A DNA stretch of 64,000 nucleotides from Alitta virens (Eukaryota; Annelida; Polychaeta; Phyllodocida; Nereididae), in NCBI GenBank assembly GCA_932294295.1, contig OW028585.1:2328001-2392000 (forward strand), written 5' to 3'. Under the pieces are notes generated by a model. That model searched no databases and was not told the DNA's origin. It worked only from the letters and a program-made list of their open reading frames with translations. How positions within the stretch are numbered: position 1 is the first letter of the stretch; each line of letters starts with the position of its first letter. A program made the position numbers and the translations under genes. This document shows, one piece after another, positions 12,412 through 23,822 of the stretch.

Positions 12412-13443
12412 TAGTCGTTTCGGCCTTCGACCAATTCGGCCCGGCCAAAACGACTCATTTAAATGAGTCAATTCGACCTACGAAACAAGTCGGTTCGGCT
12501 CCCTATACTTTAGCATTGAAGCTGAACAGACCCGGTTCGGTCTAGAAAATAAGTCTATTCGGCCACGTGTTCGGCCAGCCGCCAAAAAATACTTAATCTG
12601 CCTTTATCATCCCCCACCCCTGGCGCCGCTAAGAAATAGATTATCTTGATAACTAATCATGATAGAATGATGATATTTACACCTATTTGTTATTGGTAAC
12701 GAGCCCTTTAAAATCAAAATACCAGCCTTGACATTTGAACAACAGAGAGGTTTCTGCAATTTTATTTATTAATGACAAAATATAAATCATAATCACAATT
12801 CAAAAAAACAATAAAGACTTTCACAATAGTAAATAAATATTGTTGTGTGTCTAATCCATGACCGGACCATTGAATTTAGATATTTCTTTCAGCAATTCCA
12901 TAGTGTATTAATATTTAGTTTTTTATCTAAATACACAAATTTATTAGTAAATAAAATATAAATTAAAACAAACATAAATGTTAGTTTTATTTGTGTTTCA
13001 CATTCTTCAAGTAATATCAAAGCATTTGCATTCAATTCAAGTAATATCACAAAGTTGTTTCTTTATTCTTTCTTTATTATTTCAAGTAATATCACAAAAC
13101 ATTTCTAATTGCATTCAATTCTTTCTCTATTCCTTTATCCATGGTCTTTATTATTTCTTTATTATTTCAAGTAATATCACAAAGCATTTCCAATTGCATT
13201 CAATTCTTTCTCTATTCCTTTATCAATGGAAACCGATTCCTTTCATTCTAGATTGCACTTAAAAAAGCAGAAGGCTGAAACGACTCAATTAAATGGCCAA
13301 ACTGTCTCGTTTTTTAAGTCGATTCGGCTCCCATACAAAAATATAGGAGGCCGAATCGACTTCGCTAAAAGGCCGAATCGACTTCGCTAAAAAGCCGAAC
13401 CGACTTGTTTTTGCGAAGCCGAACAGGCTCAAGGCCGAAACGA
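12412..13443. mobile_element. TIR element with GTCGTTTCGGCC ends (left-arm copy)
   Basis: The left end reads GTCGTTTCGGCCTT and the right end AAGGCCGAAACGAC, an inverted pair. TGCTA flanks the ends (12409-12413 and just after 13440), a probable target duplication. Both subterminal regions are packed with variants of a GTCGnTTCGGCC/GGCCGAAnCGAC motif. The AT-rich middle (about 12995-13245) holds roughly three copies of a minisatellite containing AAGTAATATCACAAAGCATT. There is no transposase, so it is a non-autonomous TIR or foldback element. The superfamily is not recognised. It interrupts the 3' UTR of the preceding non-LTR element. Confidence 0.75.
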
Positions 13444-13534
13444 CCTGCTACCCTATCAAATGCAAAGGAAGCCATGTATTTTTATGTACACACATCAGTG
13501 AAATATTCAGTGACATGCTATCAACCTCCAGTTA

Positions 13535-13665
13535 GCATGCAGCTCATGAGGAAAACCTGGGCCATGGATCAAGCCCGAGACCTGCAGCTGAGCTGGCAAA
13601 TGCAGAAATTGGCAGATGCCTTAATCATTAGGCCACCCAGCTGCAAGGTGTCCTGTAGCATCAAA
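13535..13665 (-). ncRNA. tRNA-derived SINE (left-arm copy)
   Basis: On the minus strand a Pol III A-box-like stretch (GTGGCCTAATGATTAAGGCA, near 13636-13617) is followed about 50 nt later by a B-box-like CGGGCTTGATCC (13577-13566). This matches the internal promoter spacing of tRNA-derived SINEs. It is not a functional tRNA: no cloverleaf can be folded cleanly and no CCA-compatible acceptor is seen. The right-arm copy is at 43393-43520. Confidence 0.6.
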
Positions 13666-13669
13666 TGTA

Positions 13670-13950
13670 ATTAAATTGTAATAAACTTTTGACCTCATTT
13701 AGCTGCAGTCATGATGGTTAAAAACTTTTTTTTTAAAGGAAATTTGTGACAAATTTGACACTGTAAAAGGAAATGATCAGTGTTGATTAGATTAATAACT
13801 AAATTTCCAGATAAATATTTTGTTGTAGTATCATGTACAAGTTTTTATAAAATAACGTAAATAGTCTCATGTTCATAATAATTACGTAGTATGTAGAATA
13901 TGTTTTAAATGAACCACATATGTTACCTTTGTTTTTTATAAATGTGTCTA
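13670..13950 (+). repeat. Diverged copy of the repeat at 110-350
   Basis: The order of blocks (GTGACA...GACACTGTAAAAG, GTGTTGATTAGATTAATAA, TTTCCAGAT.AATATTTTG, CATGTTCATAATAATT, AAATGAACCACATATGTTACC) is the same as at 146-345 and, inverted, near 9050-9250. The match resumes at 18715-18775, corresponding to 360-420. This suggests 4.8 kb was inserted into this repeat in the left arm. Confidence 0.7.
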
Positions 13951-14074
13951 GGCCTTTATCAAGTATAGAACTGTCAGAAGTAATCAGTGCTTTAAAATTG
14001 GCCATACTTTTTCCCAAATAACTACCAGTTTGCTAAGAATTTTTTTTTTTAATCGCCGGATCCACTGTTTGTTC

Positions 14075-17000
14075 ATATCCTGTGAGGAAAATGGGTCCAC
14101 AGTCACCTCGTCAAAAGGTCTAGTCGTCAACTGGTCAAGTCATAAAAAAAGGTCAAGTCATCAAAAGCCCTGGTACAGTCATCAAAAGCCTTGGTAAAGT
14201 CGTCAAAAGGGGGTCTAGTCAACTGGTCCTACCGACGACTGGGCCTCTGACCAACTCGCCTGCTGGTCCGCCAGTCTGGTCAAATAGTCTGCTACCTGTG
14301 GTCAACTGGTCCGTCACTAAGGATCAACTGGTCCGCCAGAAAACCAACTGGTCCTCTAGCCAACTGGTTGGGCTAGCCATCCCCCCCCCATTAAACACTA
14401 GATGGGGTATCTATCCTCTGTACTAAAACACAGTATTTCTCTAAGAAAATAGAAAAAAAACATTTAGAGAGAGAGAGAAATGCTTTTATTTGACCAAAAT
14501 CAATATAAATATTTATAAATATACAAAGTATATAATGCAGCATTAGGAGGTATGTGGTCAAGGAGGCAGTGACTAAGTTACCAGAAGTAACGCTATCGTC
14601 ACTGCCGCCTTTTGGTTTATATTAATATTTGATATTGTCACTACATATTGCATGAATGTTGTGGGGTCAGTTATTGCTGTAAGTTAGTGATACGGATTAT
14701 AAGTATCTCATAATACGAGTAAAGAATGAAAAAAAAGAATAATGGAAAAGAAGATGTTAATGAGAGAGAAATGAAGAAGTAGATGATAGGAGATGATGAT
14801 CATATAGGCTAAATTTACTTTGATGAAAGGACTAGGGAGGGAGGTTTGGTAGAGTTTGCTAGTTTCTAGTTTCACAAATATAGCAGTTAGGGATCGGACA
14901 AGTATCTTGGTATAAGCTAATGATGTGGCGTTTAATGTATATAGTGAATCCTGATTCACTATGGGTATGGGTTTTATCTAATATATGTTTCATTCTTATT
15001 GAGCAGCAGGGTAAGTTGGTAACGGACATTTGATTCTGCAAATTTGTGGCGAACTCTAGGGATAACAGACTTGATATTTCTTGTGTTAAGTAGTGATTAT
15101 GGTTTGACGGTGTAATATATGAAGTAGTAGTGAAATGATCTGGTATCTGATTGTTTATGTATCGGAAGTAAAACTTGTACAGTTTTCTAATTTGAATGTC
15201 ATTTACTTTTAAGATATTTAGTTTCTTGAATAGAGGTTCAGTGTGGGCATTATATTTGCTTCTAGTAATTGTGCGTATTGCTTTCTTCTAAAGTTGAAAT
15301 ATCCTATTTTGTTTAAATCCCCAGCATAGAATGCCATAATTGAGGGATGAATTAATTAAGCTGTCATATATTGTTTTTAGTGTGTACAGAGGAAGATAGT
15401 GTTTAAGCTTATTTATTATGCCTATGGTCTTTGATAATTTCTTTGCAATTGAGTCCGTTTGGGCTTTCCAATTAAGTTTATCATCTATTATGATACCTAG
15501 AAAATTAAAGTTTTCTACATATTCAACAGTAGTATTATCAATTTTAATATTCGGGTTTGTTGGTTGTATCGTTCGTTTAGTGGGTCGAAATATCATACAT
15601 TTGTTTTGTTGATGTTCAGTGATAGTCTATTCAGGTTTAACCAATCATTTCTATTATCTAGTTCTTTATTTAGTTTATCAGCGGGTTGTATGGTGTCAGT
15701 TTGGTCTATTGAGTTTAGCGTTAGGTATAAGGTGGTGTCATCAGTGTATGTTAGGAACTGGAAAATATTTGATGAGAAGCAGATGTCATTTATATAGATT
15801 ATGAAAAGAAGGGGCCTGAGGATGGAGCCCTGTGGTATTCCTGTTGTTATAGGGAGAAGGTCTGAGAAGGTCATTATATTGAACATACTGTTTACGGTCG
15901 GTTAAGTAACTTTGTATTAGTGACAATGAGGGTCCTTTAATTCCATAGTAATCTAAATTTTGAAGGAGTATTTGGTGATCTATTGTGTCAAAAGCCTTGC
16001 TTAAATCCATGAAAATATTTATTGGGGTATTACCTTGGTCCATGTCATATGCCAATCTGTCTACTAATTATATTGTTGCTAACTCGGTGGAATGATTCTC
16101 ACGAAAACCATATTGTCCTGAGTAATAAAGTCTATTAATTTTAAAATGTTGATTAATTTGAATATAGATAGCTTTTTCAAAGACTTTTGATATAGCTGGG
16201 AGAATAGATATTGGTCTATAATTGTCCAAAATTTTATTGTCATTCTTTTTATGTATAGGTATTATCTTGGCTGTTTTTAAGTATGTGGGAAAAATACCGG
16301 TGATTAGGGATTGATTTATTAAGAGAGTAATCGGTTTATCTAATTCATTTCTTAGGTGTTTAAGTAGGTTAGAGGAAATACCATCAACACCACAACTAGA
16401 TTTGTTGCGCAGTTTATTTATGATTTTTTGTGTGTCGTCTTCAGTTATGCATTGAAAGGTAAAGTTTGCTTGAAAGGGATTGTTTAGGTAGTTTCTGAAA
16501 CTCTCTCCTATTGGGGTTTGTATATTACTTGCAAGATTAGGACCCATTTTCGTAAAAAATTCATTAAAGGATTCTGCTATTTGATGCTTGTTTGTAACTT
16601 TAGAGTTGTTTATCAGAAAGTAATCGGGAAATTTATTATTGTTGCTTATTTTACCTATTATGTTTTTTATTGTTACCCATGTATTTTTAAGGCCATTCTT
16701 ATATTTTGAGAACTGGGCATGGTAATGTGTTATTTTGGCCTCTCTGATAGATTTTCTTAGTATTTTGTTATATGTGTCTAGATTAATTCTAAGTGTATCA
16801 TATAGATCAGTGTCAGATGAAGTGTTTTTTAATTTACGGTATAGTTTATCCCTAAATTTTATCGATTTTATTATTCCCTGGGTTATCCATGTGCTCTTTT
16901 TATGTTTATACTTATTATAGTTGACTAATTTTGTTGGCATATGCTGGTTAATACCTTTCAGTAATATTTCATTAAATTTTTCATAGTTAATATCTATATT

Positions 17001-17345
17001 AGATGGATTAGTAAATTCAGATGCTCGGCCGAGAGAATGCGGCCGCCGCATGTCCACCCTGGTTCCCCTGCTCTTGGGTGGCGGACGAGTTGACTTTCTT
17101 CCGGCGGACGAGTCAGTAAACGGTTACCGGCCAGGGGTGGGCCGGCTGACAGCTAGGTTTCACTTGGCAGACGAGTAGGCATTAGCAGCGGATGAGTTGG
17201 TTTTACCAGCGGACGAGTTAGTCAGGGTAGCAGATGAGTTGTCTGGCAGACGGGTTGACCATACTCCGTCAAAAAGACCCAGTCAAGTGATCAAAAGTGG
17301 ACTTGACTATTGACGAGATGACTGTAGACCGTTTTGACGCAATTA
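14075..17345. mobile_element. TIR element with degenerate GTC/GAC subterminal repeats (left-arm copy)
   Basis: The left end (GGTCCACAGTCACCTCGTCA, about 14094) and the right end read inverted (GGTCTACAGTCATCTCGTCA, about 17322) form terminal inverted repeats. Each end has about 300 bp of degenerate short repeats such as GTCAACTGGTCCGCC or CGGACGAGTT. No transposase remains. The middle (14460-17057) has been filled by a minus-strand non-LTR element. The superfamily is unknown. The partner copy in the right arm is at 39645-42960. Confidence 0.7.
14460..17057 (-). pseudogene. 5'-truncated non-LTR retrotransposon inside the TIR element (left arm)
   Basis: Minus-strand pieces are 17057-16068 (329 codons; RT finger motifs AKIIPIHKKNDN, NYRPISILPAISK, GQYGFRENHST), 16055-15786 (DLSKAFDTIDHQ), 15886-15593 (TGIPQGSILRPLLF and catalytic box TYTDDTT, where the usual Ala before DD is Thr), 15596-15288 (FNFLGIIIDDKLNW) and the C-terminal region to about 14860 (NCYIC). 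The endonuclease domain is missing. The 3' UTR contains GGTCAAATAAAAGCAT (reverse strand) followed by an (AG)n tail at 14466-14480. It is dead by frameshifts. Confidence 0.88.
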
Positions 17346-18245
17346 CACTGCAGTTATTAATTGCAATTTTGTACTTGTTACGTGACACTTCACAATTCTG
17401 CCTAGAACACCTCAACATGGCAGGTGACATTTCACAACTCTATGTATACATAAAACCGAAATAAGAATAATTCCAAGATAAAACAAATCTAAAACTTTAA
17501 CTGAATTAGCTGGTGGTTTCGCACAAGTTTATATACTGCAAGTTTTTTCCAACTTACTATATTATTATTTTATTTTTATTTTTTTTTATATTAAATGATT
17601 TATTAATCAAAGGTGTGACTCATAATTTTAGGAGGTAAGGATAGTCAGGGCAAATAAATCATTAATATATAGTAAAAATCTTCAGTCCTCATACAGATAA
17701 TGCACTTTTTTTGACCCGTTAGAAATGATAGATAAGATCAAAAAATTGTTGTCAAGAAATACTTTGTAAAATTGGATTATCACTAGTCAAATGTAATGTT
17801 TACAGTAATGCTCAATGCATTTTCATATAAAATTTCGGAACATATATTAAATATCATACAACGTTAATTATTATAAGAACTCTCTAGATTTGGTATTAAG
17901 TGTAGTTCACTTGAAATTGTAGAGGTATACGAATATATTCTCAAAACTTTTCAAATATTTTGTGTTCTAACATGATCAGGGAAATTGAAGTGGTTATAGT
18001 CATCAATATAAAAACCGAAGAAAAAAAAATCCCCCACGTCACCGCATAACTGTGGTAATTATGATGTGTCGAGAAACACAATTTTTTTTTATGGCCTGAT
18101 ATTACAATACTGCATGCCCTGAAGAAAATCCCTAACAATTGAGAGAGCGACACAGAAATAGCAATTTAGTCTCTATCAAATATTGCAATTATTTTCCATA
18201 TGTGATTTTGACTACTTTAATTAGGTGTTTACAATTAAGTAGATG
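17346..18245. other. AT-rich non-coding sequence
   Basis: No coding potential, TIR or tandem repeat recognised. It is conserved in the right arm at about 38740-39640 because of the inverted duplication. Confidence 0.6.
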
Positions 18246-18268
18246 ATAATAATAATAATAATAATATT
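18246..18268. repeat. (AAT)n microsatellite
   Basis: A run of AAT triplets, mirrored as (ATT)n near 38709-38735. Confidence 0.9.
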
Positions 18269-18349
18269 AATTTTGCCTCAAAATGACAGAATCTACAATA
18301 TCATACATGATAAAACATAAAAACTGGTCCGTATCAGCCATTGTGGTGG

Positions 18350-18490
18350 AGCCGGGAACCAGGCTACAGCTTTCTGTTGACAAACTTTTTGATGAGTTAA
18401 CCAGGTTTATTGACGAGTTAACTAGGTTTATGGACAACTTGACAAACATTTTAACGAGTTAACCAACATTTTGATGAACTATATTGGTCC
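18350..18490. repeat. Short degenerate repeats with GACGAGTTAAC core
   Basis: Four or five imperfect copies of a 20-25-nt unit around GAGTTAACCAGGTTTATTGA. The core GACGAGTT is the one seen in the subterminal repeats of the TIR element ending at 17345, so this may be the end of a related element. Partner at 38480-38600. Confidence 0.5.
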
Positions 18491-18784
18491 ATGTGTAGAA
18501 TTTATATTGAAACAATAGATAAATACAATTTTTAAAGTTTGAGTAAAGAATGGAGAATACAAGTCATAAACAATGGTTTCAATGAGGCAGTAGCCATCAT
18601 ACTGTATTAAAGTGTTTACATTGTAGGCCTAGTGCTGCTGGCATTCTACACACAACACCAGGTATCTATTCCTTTTTTGAAAAAGAATACTCTTGTTATT
18701 GTTATTTATTTTTTACAAAAACTTGCAGTTTCTAAACCATGTGTCATTTAATTATGGAATTTAATAAAACGCAACTATGTAATG

Positions 18785-19815
18785 TATAGACAGACAGACA
18801 GACAGACAGCTAGACAGCTAGACAGACAGACAGACAGAATGTATTTATTTGACCATAAACTTACAATTTACATAAACAAAAAATTATCAAGGTAAACTGG
18901 TTATTTTATTGTCATAGGAGACGTGCACTAAGGCCAAAAATCGCTGATGTGCGTGCCACCTATGAGCCATTTGGGAAGGATTGCAATATCTACAAGCAGG
19001 TTAGTACCAAATTGTTATCTATATTTACATTAATTGTTTTAAAAGCATGTTCGCTGATGGGCTACATTACAGTTTGCATACATAACAGTTTGGATTTGTG
19101 CCGGTCTGTTTGATAGGCATTGATATATACCCTATTTAGATAGAATTATAAACCATGAAGACTATGTGTGCTCATTTTATCTATGATCATTATTGGTGCT
19201 TGATTAATTAGTTGTGGTAATACATTTTTGATTGAGCTTTTTGACAGTTGGTACCTGAGCCAGGGGATTACTAAGGATGTCTGTCTCTTGTTGGATAGGA
19301 GTGTATAACTGGCTGGGAAAATTAAACTGCTGAAAGTAGTGTGGTAGATTTTGGTTAGTTAATCTGTGGTAAAATTTCCCAGTCCTGTAAATGCAAGATA
19401 TCATTCAATTTTAAATAAATTAAGTTGTTTGAAGAGAGGATTTTTATGGGAATTATGCTTGCTTTTCGTGATTATTCTTATCACTCTTTTATGCAGTTTC
19501 ATTAACCTATTTGATTTTAATCCTCAAAATAAAACACCATAAAGTAAATGTGATAAGATAAGAGAGTTGTATATTACAAGTAATGTTTCAGTTGGAAGAA
19601 ACAGTTTATATGATCATTCCATGTTAGACTTTCATCTATTGTAATACCCAGGAAATCAAAACTTCCCACTCTTTCTAGTCTATCACCATCTATATATAAC
19701 TGTATATCTGGAATGTATTTATCTTTGGTGTGAAAGATCATATATTTAGTTTTTGAGACATTCAGACACAGCTTATTTACCTTTAACCAATTACTGATAT
19801 TCATGAGCTCATTAT
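18785..19815 (-). pseudogene. 5'-truncated non-LTR retrotransposon, 3' end (left arm)
   Basis: On the minus strand, 19804-19574 encodes the RT region with KVNKLCLNVSKTKYM and FDFLGITIDESLTW, and 19404-19204 encodes a C-terminal fragment. Both are closely related to the element at 9847-12400. The 3' UTR continues to GGTCAAATAAAT and a tail of CTGT repeats (AGAC repeats on the plus strand, 18803-18838). Stops and frameshifts make it inactive. Partner at 37160-38190. Confidence 0.85.
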
Positions 19816-21283
19816 GTTAGGGTAAGTGCATTAATAGTAGAGTTATGCTCCGAAAACACAATTTAACGCAATTTTCAGCATTTTTTTTTTATTTTCCATT
19901 ATTTTGTAATGAGCATGGAATGAATAACAAACTGAAGTTCTAATAGTGAAAATACTATAATTTAGATATTTTATTGATACAATTTCATTCAAGTAAGGTA
20001 AATAGTGTCTTTCACATGGAGGTTTAAAAAAGTAGGAATTTTCCCTATTTTATCCTAATTTTGAAAATTCTATAGTATGTATGGCCATGAGCCCCCAAAA
20101 GGCACCACTGCACTATTTTAGACATATTATGACAAAGTTTTGTACGCATGTAGTTCTGTCCGAGTTCTGCGCTGGGAAAAAAAAGGTTTTCTAGTTTTTC
20201 CAAATTTTTGTAAAACATTTCCAATATATGCCAATGTGACTATCAAAAGGCACCATAAGGCCAAATGAAGTATTACTTTGCAACATTTCATAATTGTAAG
20301 TGCAGTAGTGTTAGAGTTCTTCTCCCGAAACGAAAGTGTTACGCCCGCCCGCCCGCCTTCCGATCGTCGGACAGACATTGATGATAACAAAAACCCTTTT
20401 AGAACGTTCGTTCACTGAGGGTTAAAAATCATTGCATATTGACCTTTTTCCTGATATGGTATGTATATCAAGGTACTCCTTAGCCATAACAAGCCCCTGA
20501 CTTCCTATAAATGCCCTGTGTCGTAAGTCAGAATTCAGACCGGCTGAGATATACTGTCCATTACAATCAGTTCCATTGAAGTCATCACTTATCAGACATA
20601 CAAAGACGGCATTATCCTGATTGCTGGAGTATAAGCAACATTCTTCTGGAGACATGACCATTGTCATAATTAAAACAGATTCTGACCAGACCAGGCTTTT
20701 GAAATTGTTGTTATCTTGTAATATTTCTTGAAACCTCACAATCATGCTGTCTTTCTTTATGAGAGAATTTTATTGTTAAAGTCAGCTCTGCATTAGAGGA
20801 GGGACTTCCTCCTTCTGTACTGCCAGACTATACAGATGGCCCACTCTTATACATAGGATGTGCTGTGCAGGGGCTGGAGGAAGTAGTTTGTTTAGGGAGA
20901 TAATGATGACATGAACAGAAAACAATCGCCGTCCTTTGAAATGAGGTCATGAGAGCTGAATGGATTTCATCATCCACTAGGGGCATTGAAGGTTCCTCCC
21001 TACCCCCCTCCTGGGCCCCGCCCCCCTCCCCCAGAATTCCAGAAGTTTACAGCATAATATATAGCGAGTGTTGCTTCTTGGTATCTTCTGTGGTTCTGCC
21101 TTCCAATGGATGGTCAGGAACAGCACCAATTTTGAAGCACACCATCCAAAATTTTTGAAAATCACAAACAATAGAGCCAAAATTATGCAACCTTCTTTGC
21201 AGCAGCACATTAAGGCTACTGGATAGTTTTGATTACAGCAATCCAAGACAGATAGCCATTATATCAAGGGTAAAAGGATAAAC
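19816..21283. other. Non-coding sequence with LTR-like signals (left arm)
   Basis: No convincing gene. Two direct copies of a motif beginning GTAAGTGCA.TA.T.TTAGAGTT lie at about 19822 and 20296. On the minus strand a TATA-like box near 20850 (TATAAG here, TATAAAA in the right arm at 36144) is followed about 75 bp later by AATAAA near 20780. That spacing is typical of an LTR U3/R region. Open frames here (for example 20745-20422) show no recognisable domain. The C-rich tracts at 21000-21035 are low complexity. Confidence 0.45.
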
Positions 21284-22798
21284 TACTGGTGTAGTTGAAA
21301 TGTAGTGACCAACTACAGCAGGTGACTGTTCTACACAGGTGGCCGTAAGGGCAGTTTCATTCTGTTTAAGATTATCTTATAGCTAAAAAGTAGGGTTGCA
21401 CTGCATGTTGTGCTATTTTATTAAGCAACTTTGAAATTTGCTCTATCTCCCACATCAAACTAGTTTCAAAGGTACTGCAATCACTTAATTTTTTAGAAAA
21501 CATGAATTTAACAAAATGCCTTAATATGAAGTAGCGCTTGCCAAGTTAATATCATGGCTTCTCTGTGTTATCTTGCAGCCATTAAATTTTGCTTGCCGAT
21601 TTAAAAGAAATTTTCAAGCAAGGAATAATAATCTTAGAAACTGTTTATGTTGTTACCCTCTTATAAAATATCAAACAGAATAATTTGAGAAACTGTTCAG
21701 ATTATGTTCAAAGCATGAATAGTGTGACTACCAGAGAAAGCAACACATGGTGGTTAAAATGCCCAAAAGGTTGGCCATTAAAATTAAATTTGTAAATTGA
21801 CAAGTAGGAAGAGAAAGGAAAGTTTCATTTGTCAAAAAGCTGTGGAAGGAGCGTTTCAACCTTAGACATTCAAGTGTAACCACAAGGAAGACTGACCAAC
21901 TATTTTCTGTGAATGGGAAAAATGTATGCTAATCTTTGTGCAAGGAATGGTTGCCAAGACTGTTAATAAATGTAAGACATTGCACATCACACTCAGAAAA
22001 GCATCAATACTTGAATCTGCATAGCTAGGTACATTATGAAATTATCATGTTTGGGTTATTAGTCCATAATGAGGAAACTAATTTATATTTCTCACATTTT
22101 GTGGCATCATGAAACACCACTATCAAAATTTAATTTTGAACTTTTTTGCATGCAGTACAATTGTCTTTTTAAACCAAAAATTTATAATTTGCATTGGGGC
22201 CAACATGTATACACTTGGTTGTATCACCTGGATGGGCATTTTACAAAATGCTGACTTAGTATATTATTTAGCAGAGACTAACCAGGTAGCGTTCCAACGG
22301 TGGCAATGCTAGCCAGATTTGAGTATTAATAAAATATGCATGTGCTTCATCAATATAATGATTATCATTATCATGATCACCTATCAGATAGGGGCCCCCA
22401 GATTGCTTCTTGTCATCTCTTCTCATTTTTATTTTAGTTTACTTCATTGTTTTATTGACAATTTAAGGTGGGGGCTCCTTTGATGGGGCCCTGGGTTCAG
22501 TCTAGGCAGTCTTATGGGTAATCAGGTCCTGAAAAACGCAGTTGTCATAAGAATTTATCATTTGACAAGAGAGGTTACAAAACAAATAGATATTATATCG
22601 GAAAATAAACATGACACCACTTCTAGATGATGCAAAAGGTTTATTAACAAAGAAAATAAAAACACATGCTTAGGCTCCCTGATAGTATGTTTTAGCACGA
22701 TTTTATAGGTAGTGCAAAAATATATCATAGTCATATATCATATTTATTCGGCTGTATACATCTGAGTATACAGTCTGAGTCTCCATCTAAAATAGTTT
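21284..22798. repeat. GPCR 3' flank, part of segmental duplication
   Basis: Collinear with 55196-56819 (third copy) and inverted at 34190-35720. It contains the downstream region of the GPCR, including AATAAA on the minus strand near 22747. No coding sequence recognised. Confidence 0.85.
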
Positions 22799-23818
22799 TC
22801 ACTGTGATATTGCTGGAACACTACGACTCGTGTTCATCTCCCTTGATCCTGTCCTTTCGTGTGACCTAAAATGGCATATAATATTAGGCAAGCCAAAAAC
22901 ACAGAAAACAAAAACTCCCTGAAATGCATTCAGGATGACAAAAGGGTACCAGAAGATGTCAATGCCAGTCAAACTAGGAAGAAATCCTATCAACCAAGTA
23001 GTACCCATCAGCGTGAACAATCCCAGGTAGATGTGGAGTGTCTGTTTTCTGCTTACTTCACGAACTAGATTAATTGTTTGAAAGTTAGCGCGGAGAGATA
23101 AAATACACGAAATCAAGAGCGCTGTGTTTACAGTGATAAAACAAAGCATAGGGCAACCAAAAGCATATAAGACACTGTTCGGATGAACGTTAGATATCCA
23201 GTGTTGGTCAGTATCACCATACTGAAACCAGCCTGTGCCGGTCAAATCAAGACATATGCAAGGCAAAACAATGCACAAGGGACTTGACCATGCACATAAC
23301 ACATATGGAAATAATGTCTTGTTCAGTTGAGCAAGCCCATTGTTTGTGAAAGTCTTGTACATTCTATGAGCTATGCAGCTCAACCAAGTGAAGGTTGATA
23401 ACCAGAAATAATGCTGAGCAGCCGCCATTGCTTTGCAAAGTAGATAATAAGGAGAGAAGTCATCATTACTTTGAAGAAGTATCTGTGCAACACTAGATAT
23501 ATCATTAGTTACAGAATAACTATTGCTTGAAAACACATGTTTGGGACAAAGTTGAATTTTGCAGTAACAAGCAGCAAATTTGGCCTTTACTCCTTGGCCA
23601 GGTGAAATTTGGATTTCCCAATCAGTAATGTTGTCATAGAAATAATATCCTTGAGTATAATCCAGAAAAATCAGCCTGCCTTCTTTTGAAAACTCCACAT
23701 CTGCATTTGAGATGTAATGTAGTGATAAATTAAGCTTTGTGCATCTATCGTTCATAGATAATCCATTATTATAATTATAATTAATATTGACTGAGGTGAA
23801 ATTCGAATCCATTGCTAC
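22799..23818 (-). pseudogene. SMB-GPCR copy B, 3' part (membrane domain with TM1-TM2 deletion)
   Basis: Minus-strand frame encoding the end of the extracellular region and TM3-TM7 of a secretin-like GPCR. Compared with the copy at 56820-58148, about 240 bp (57530-57770 there) is missing in frame, removing the pre-TM1 stalk, TM1 and most of TM2. The extracellular-loop-2 cysteine is also changed (QHWIS instead of QCWIS). The frame is cut off upstream by an LTR retroelement at 23823; its apparent first codons (to 23848) come from that LTR. The gene resumes at 30829. ATCT at 23819-23822 is duplicated at 30829-30832. Pseudogene. Confidence 0.92.
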
Positions 23819-23822
23819 ATCT

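Larger units (their letters stand above)
12406..23432. repeat. Left arm of 11-kb inverted duplication
   Basis: The whole arm reappears in reverse at 33549-44776. Coordinate sums of paired features run from 56977 to 57182 (for example 17057 with 39926, 22799 with 34178, 13405 with 43646), drifting only by indels. Homology stops on the outside at GAATGCT beside a transposon end and on the inside within the GPCR exon at CAATGGCGGC. The arms differ at scattered single bases and small indels, including about 130 bp at 44144-44275 absent from the left arm. Confidence 0.95.

Noticed and set aside
12978..13262. 94-codon ORF
   Set aside because: It is a translation of the AT-rich minisatellite inside a TIR element.
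13540..13660. Functional tRNA gene
   Set aside because: Box-like motifs are present, but I cannot fold a proper cloverleaf, and it recurs as a diverged repeat; it is better called a SINE.
20422..20745. 107-codon ORF with several cysteines
   Set aside because: The right-arm version is shortened by a frameshift, no domain is recognisable, and it overlaps an LTR-like regulatory pattern.
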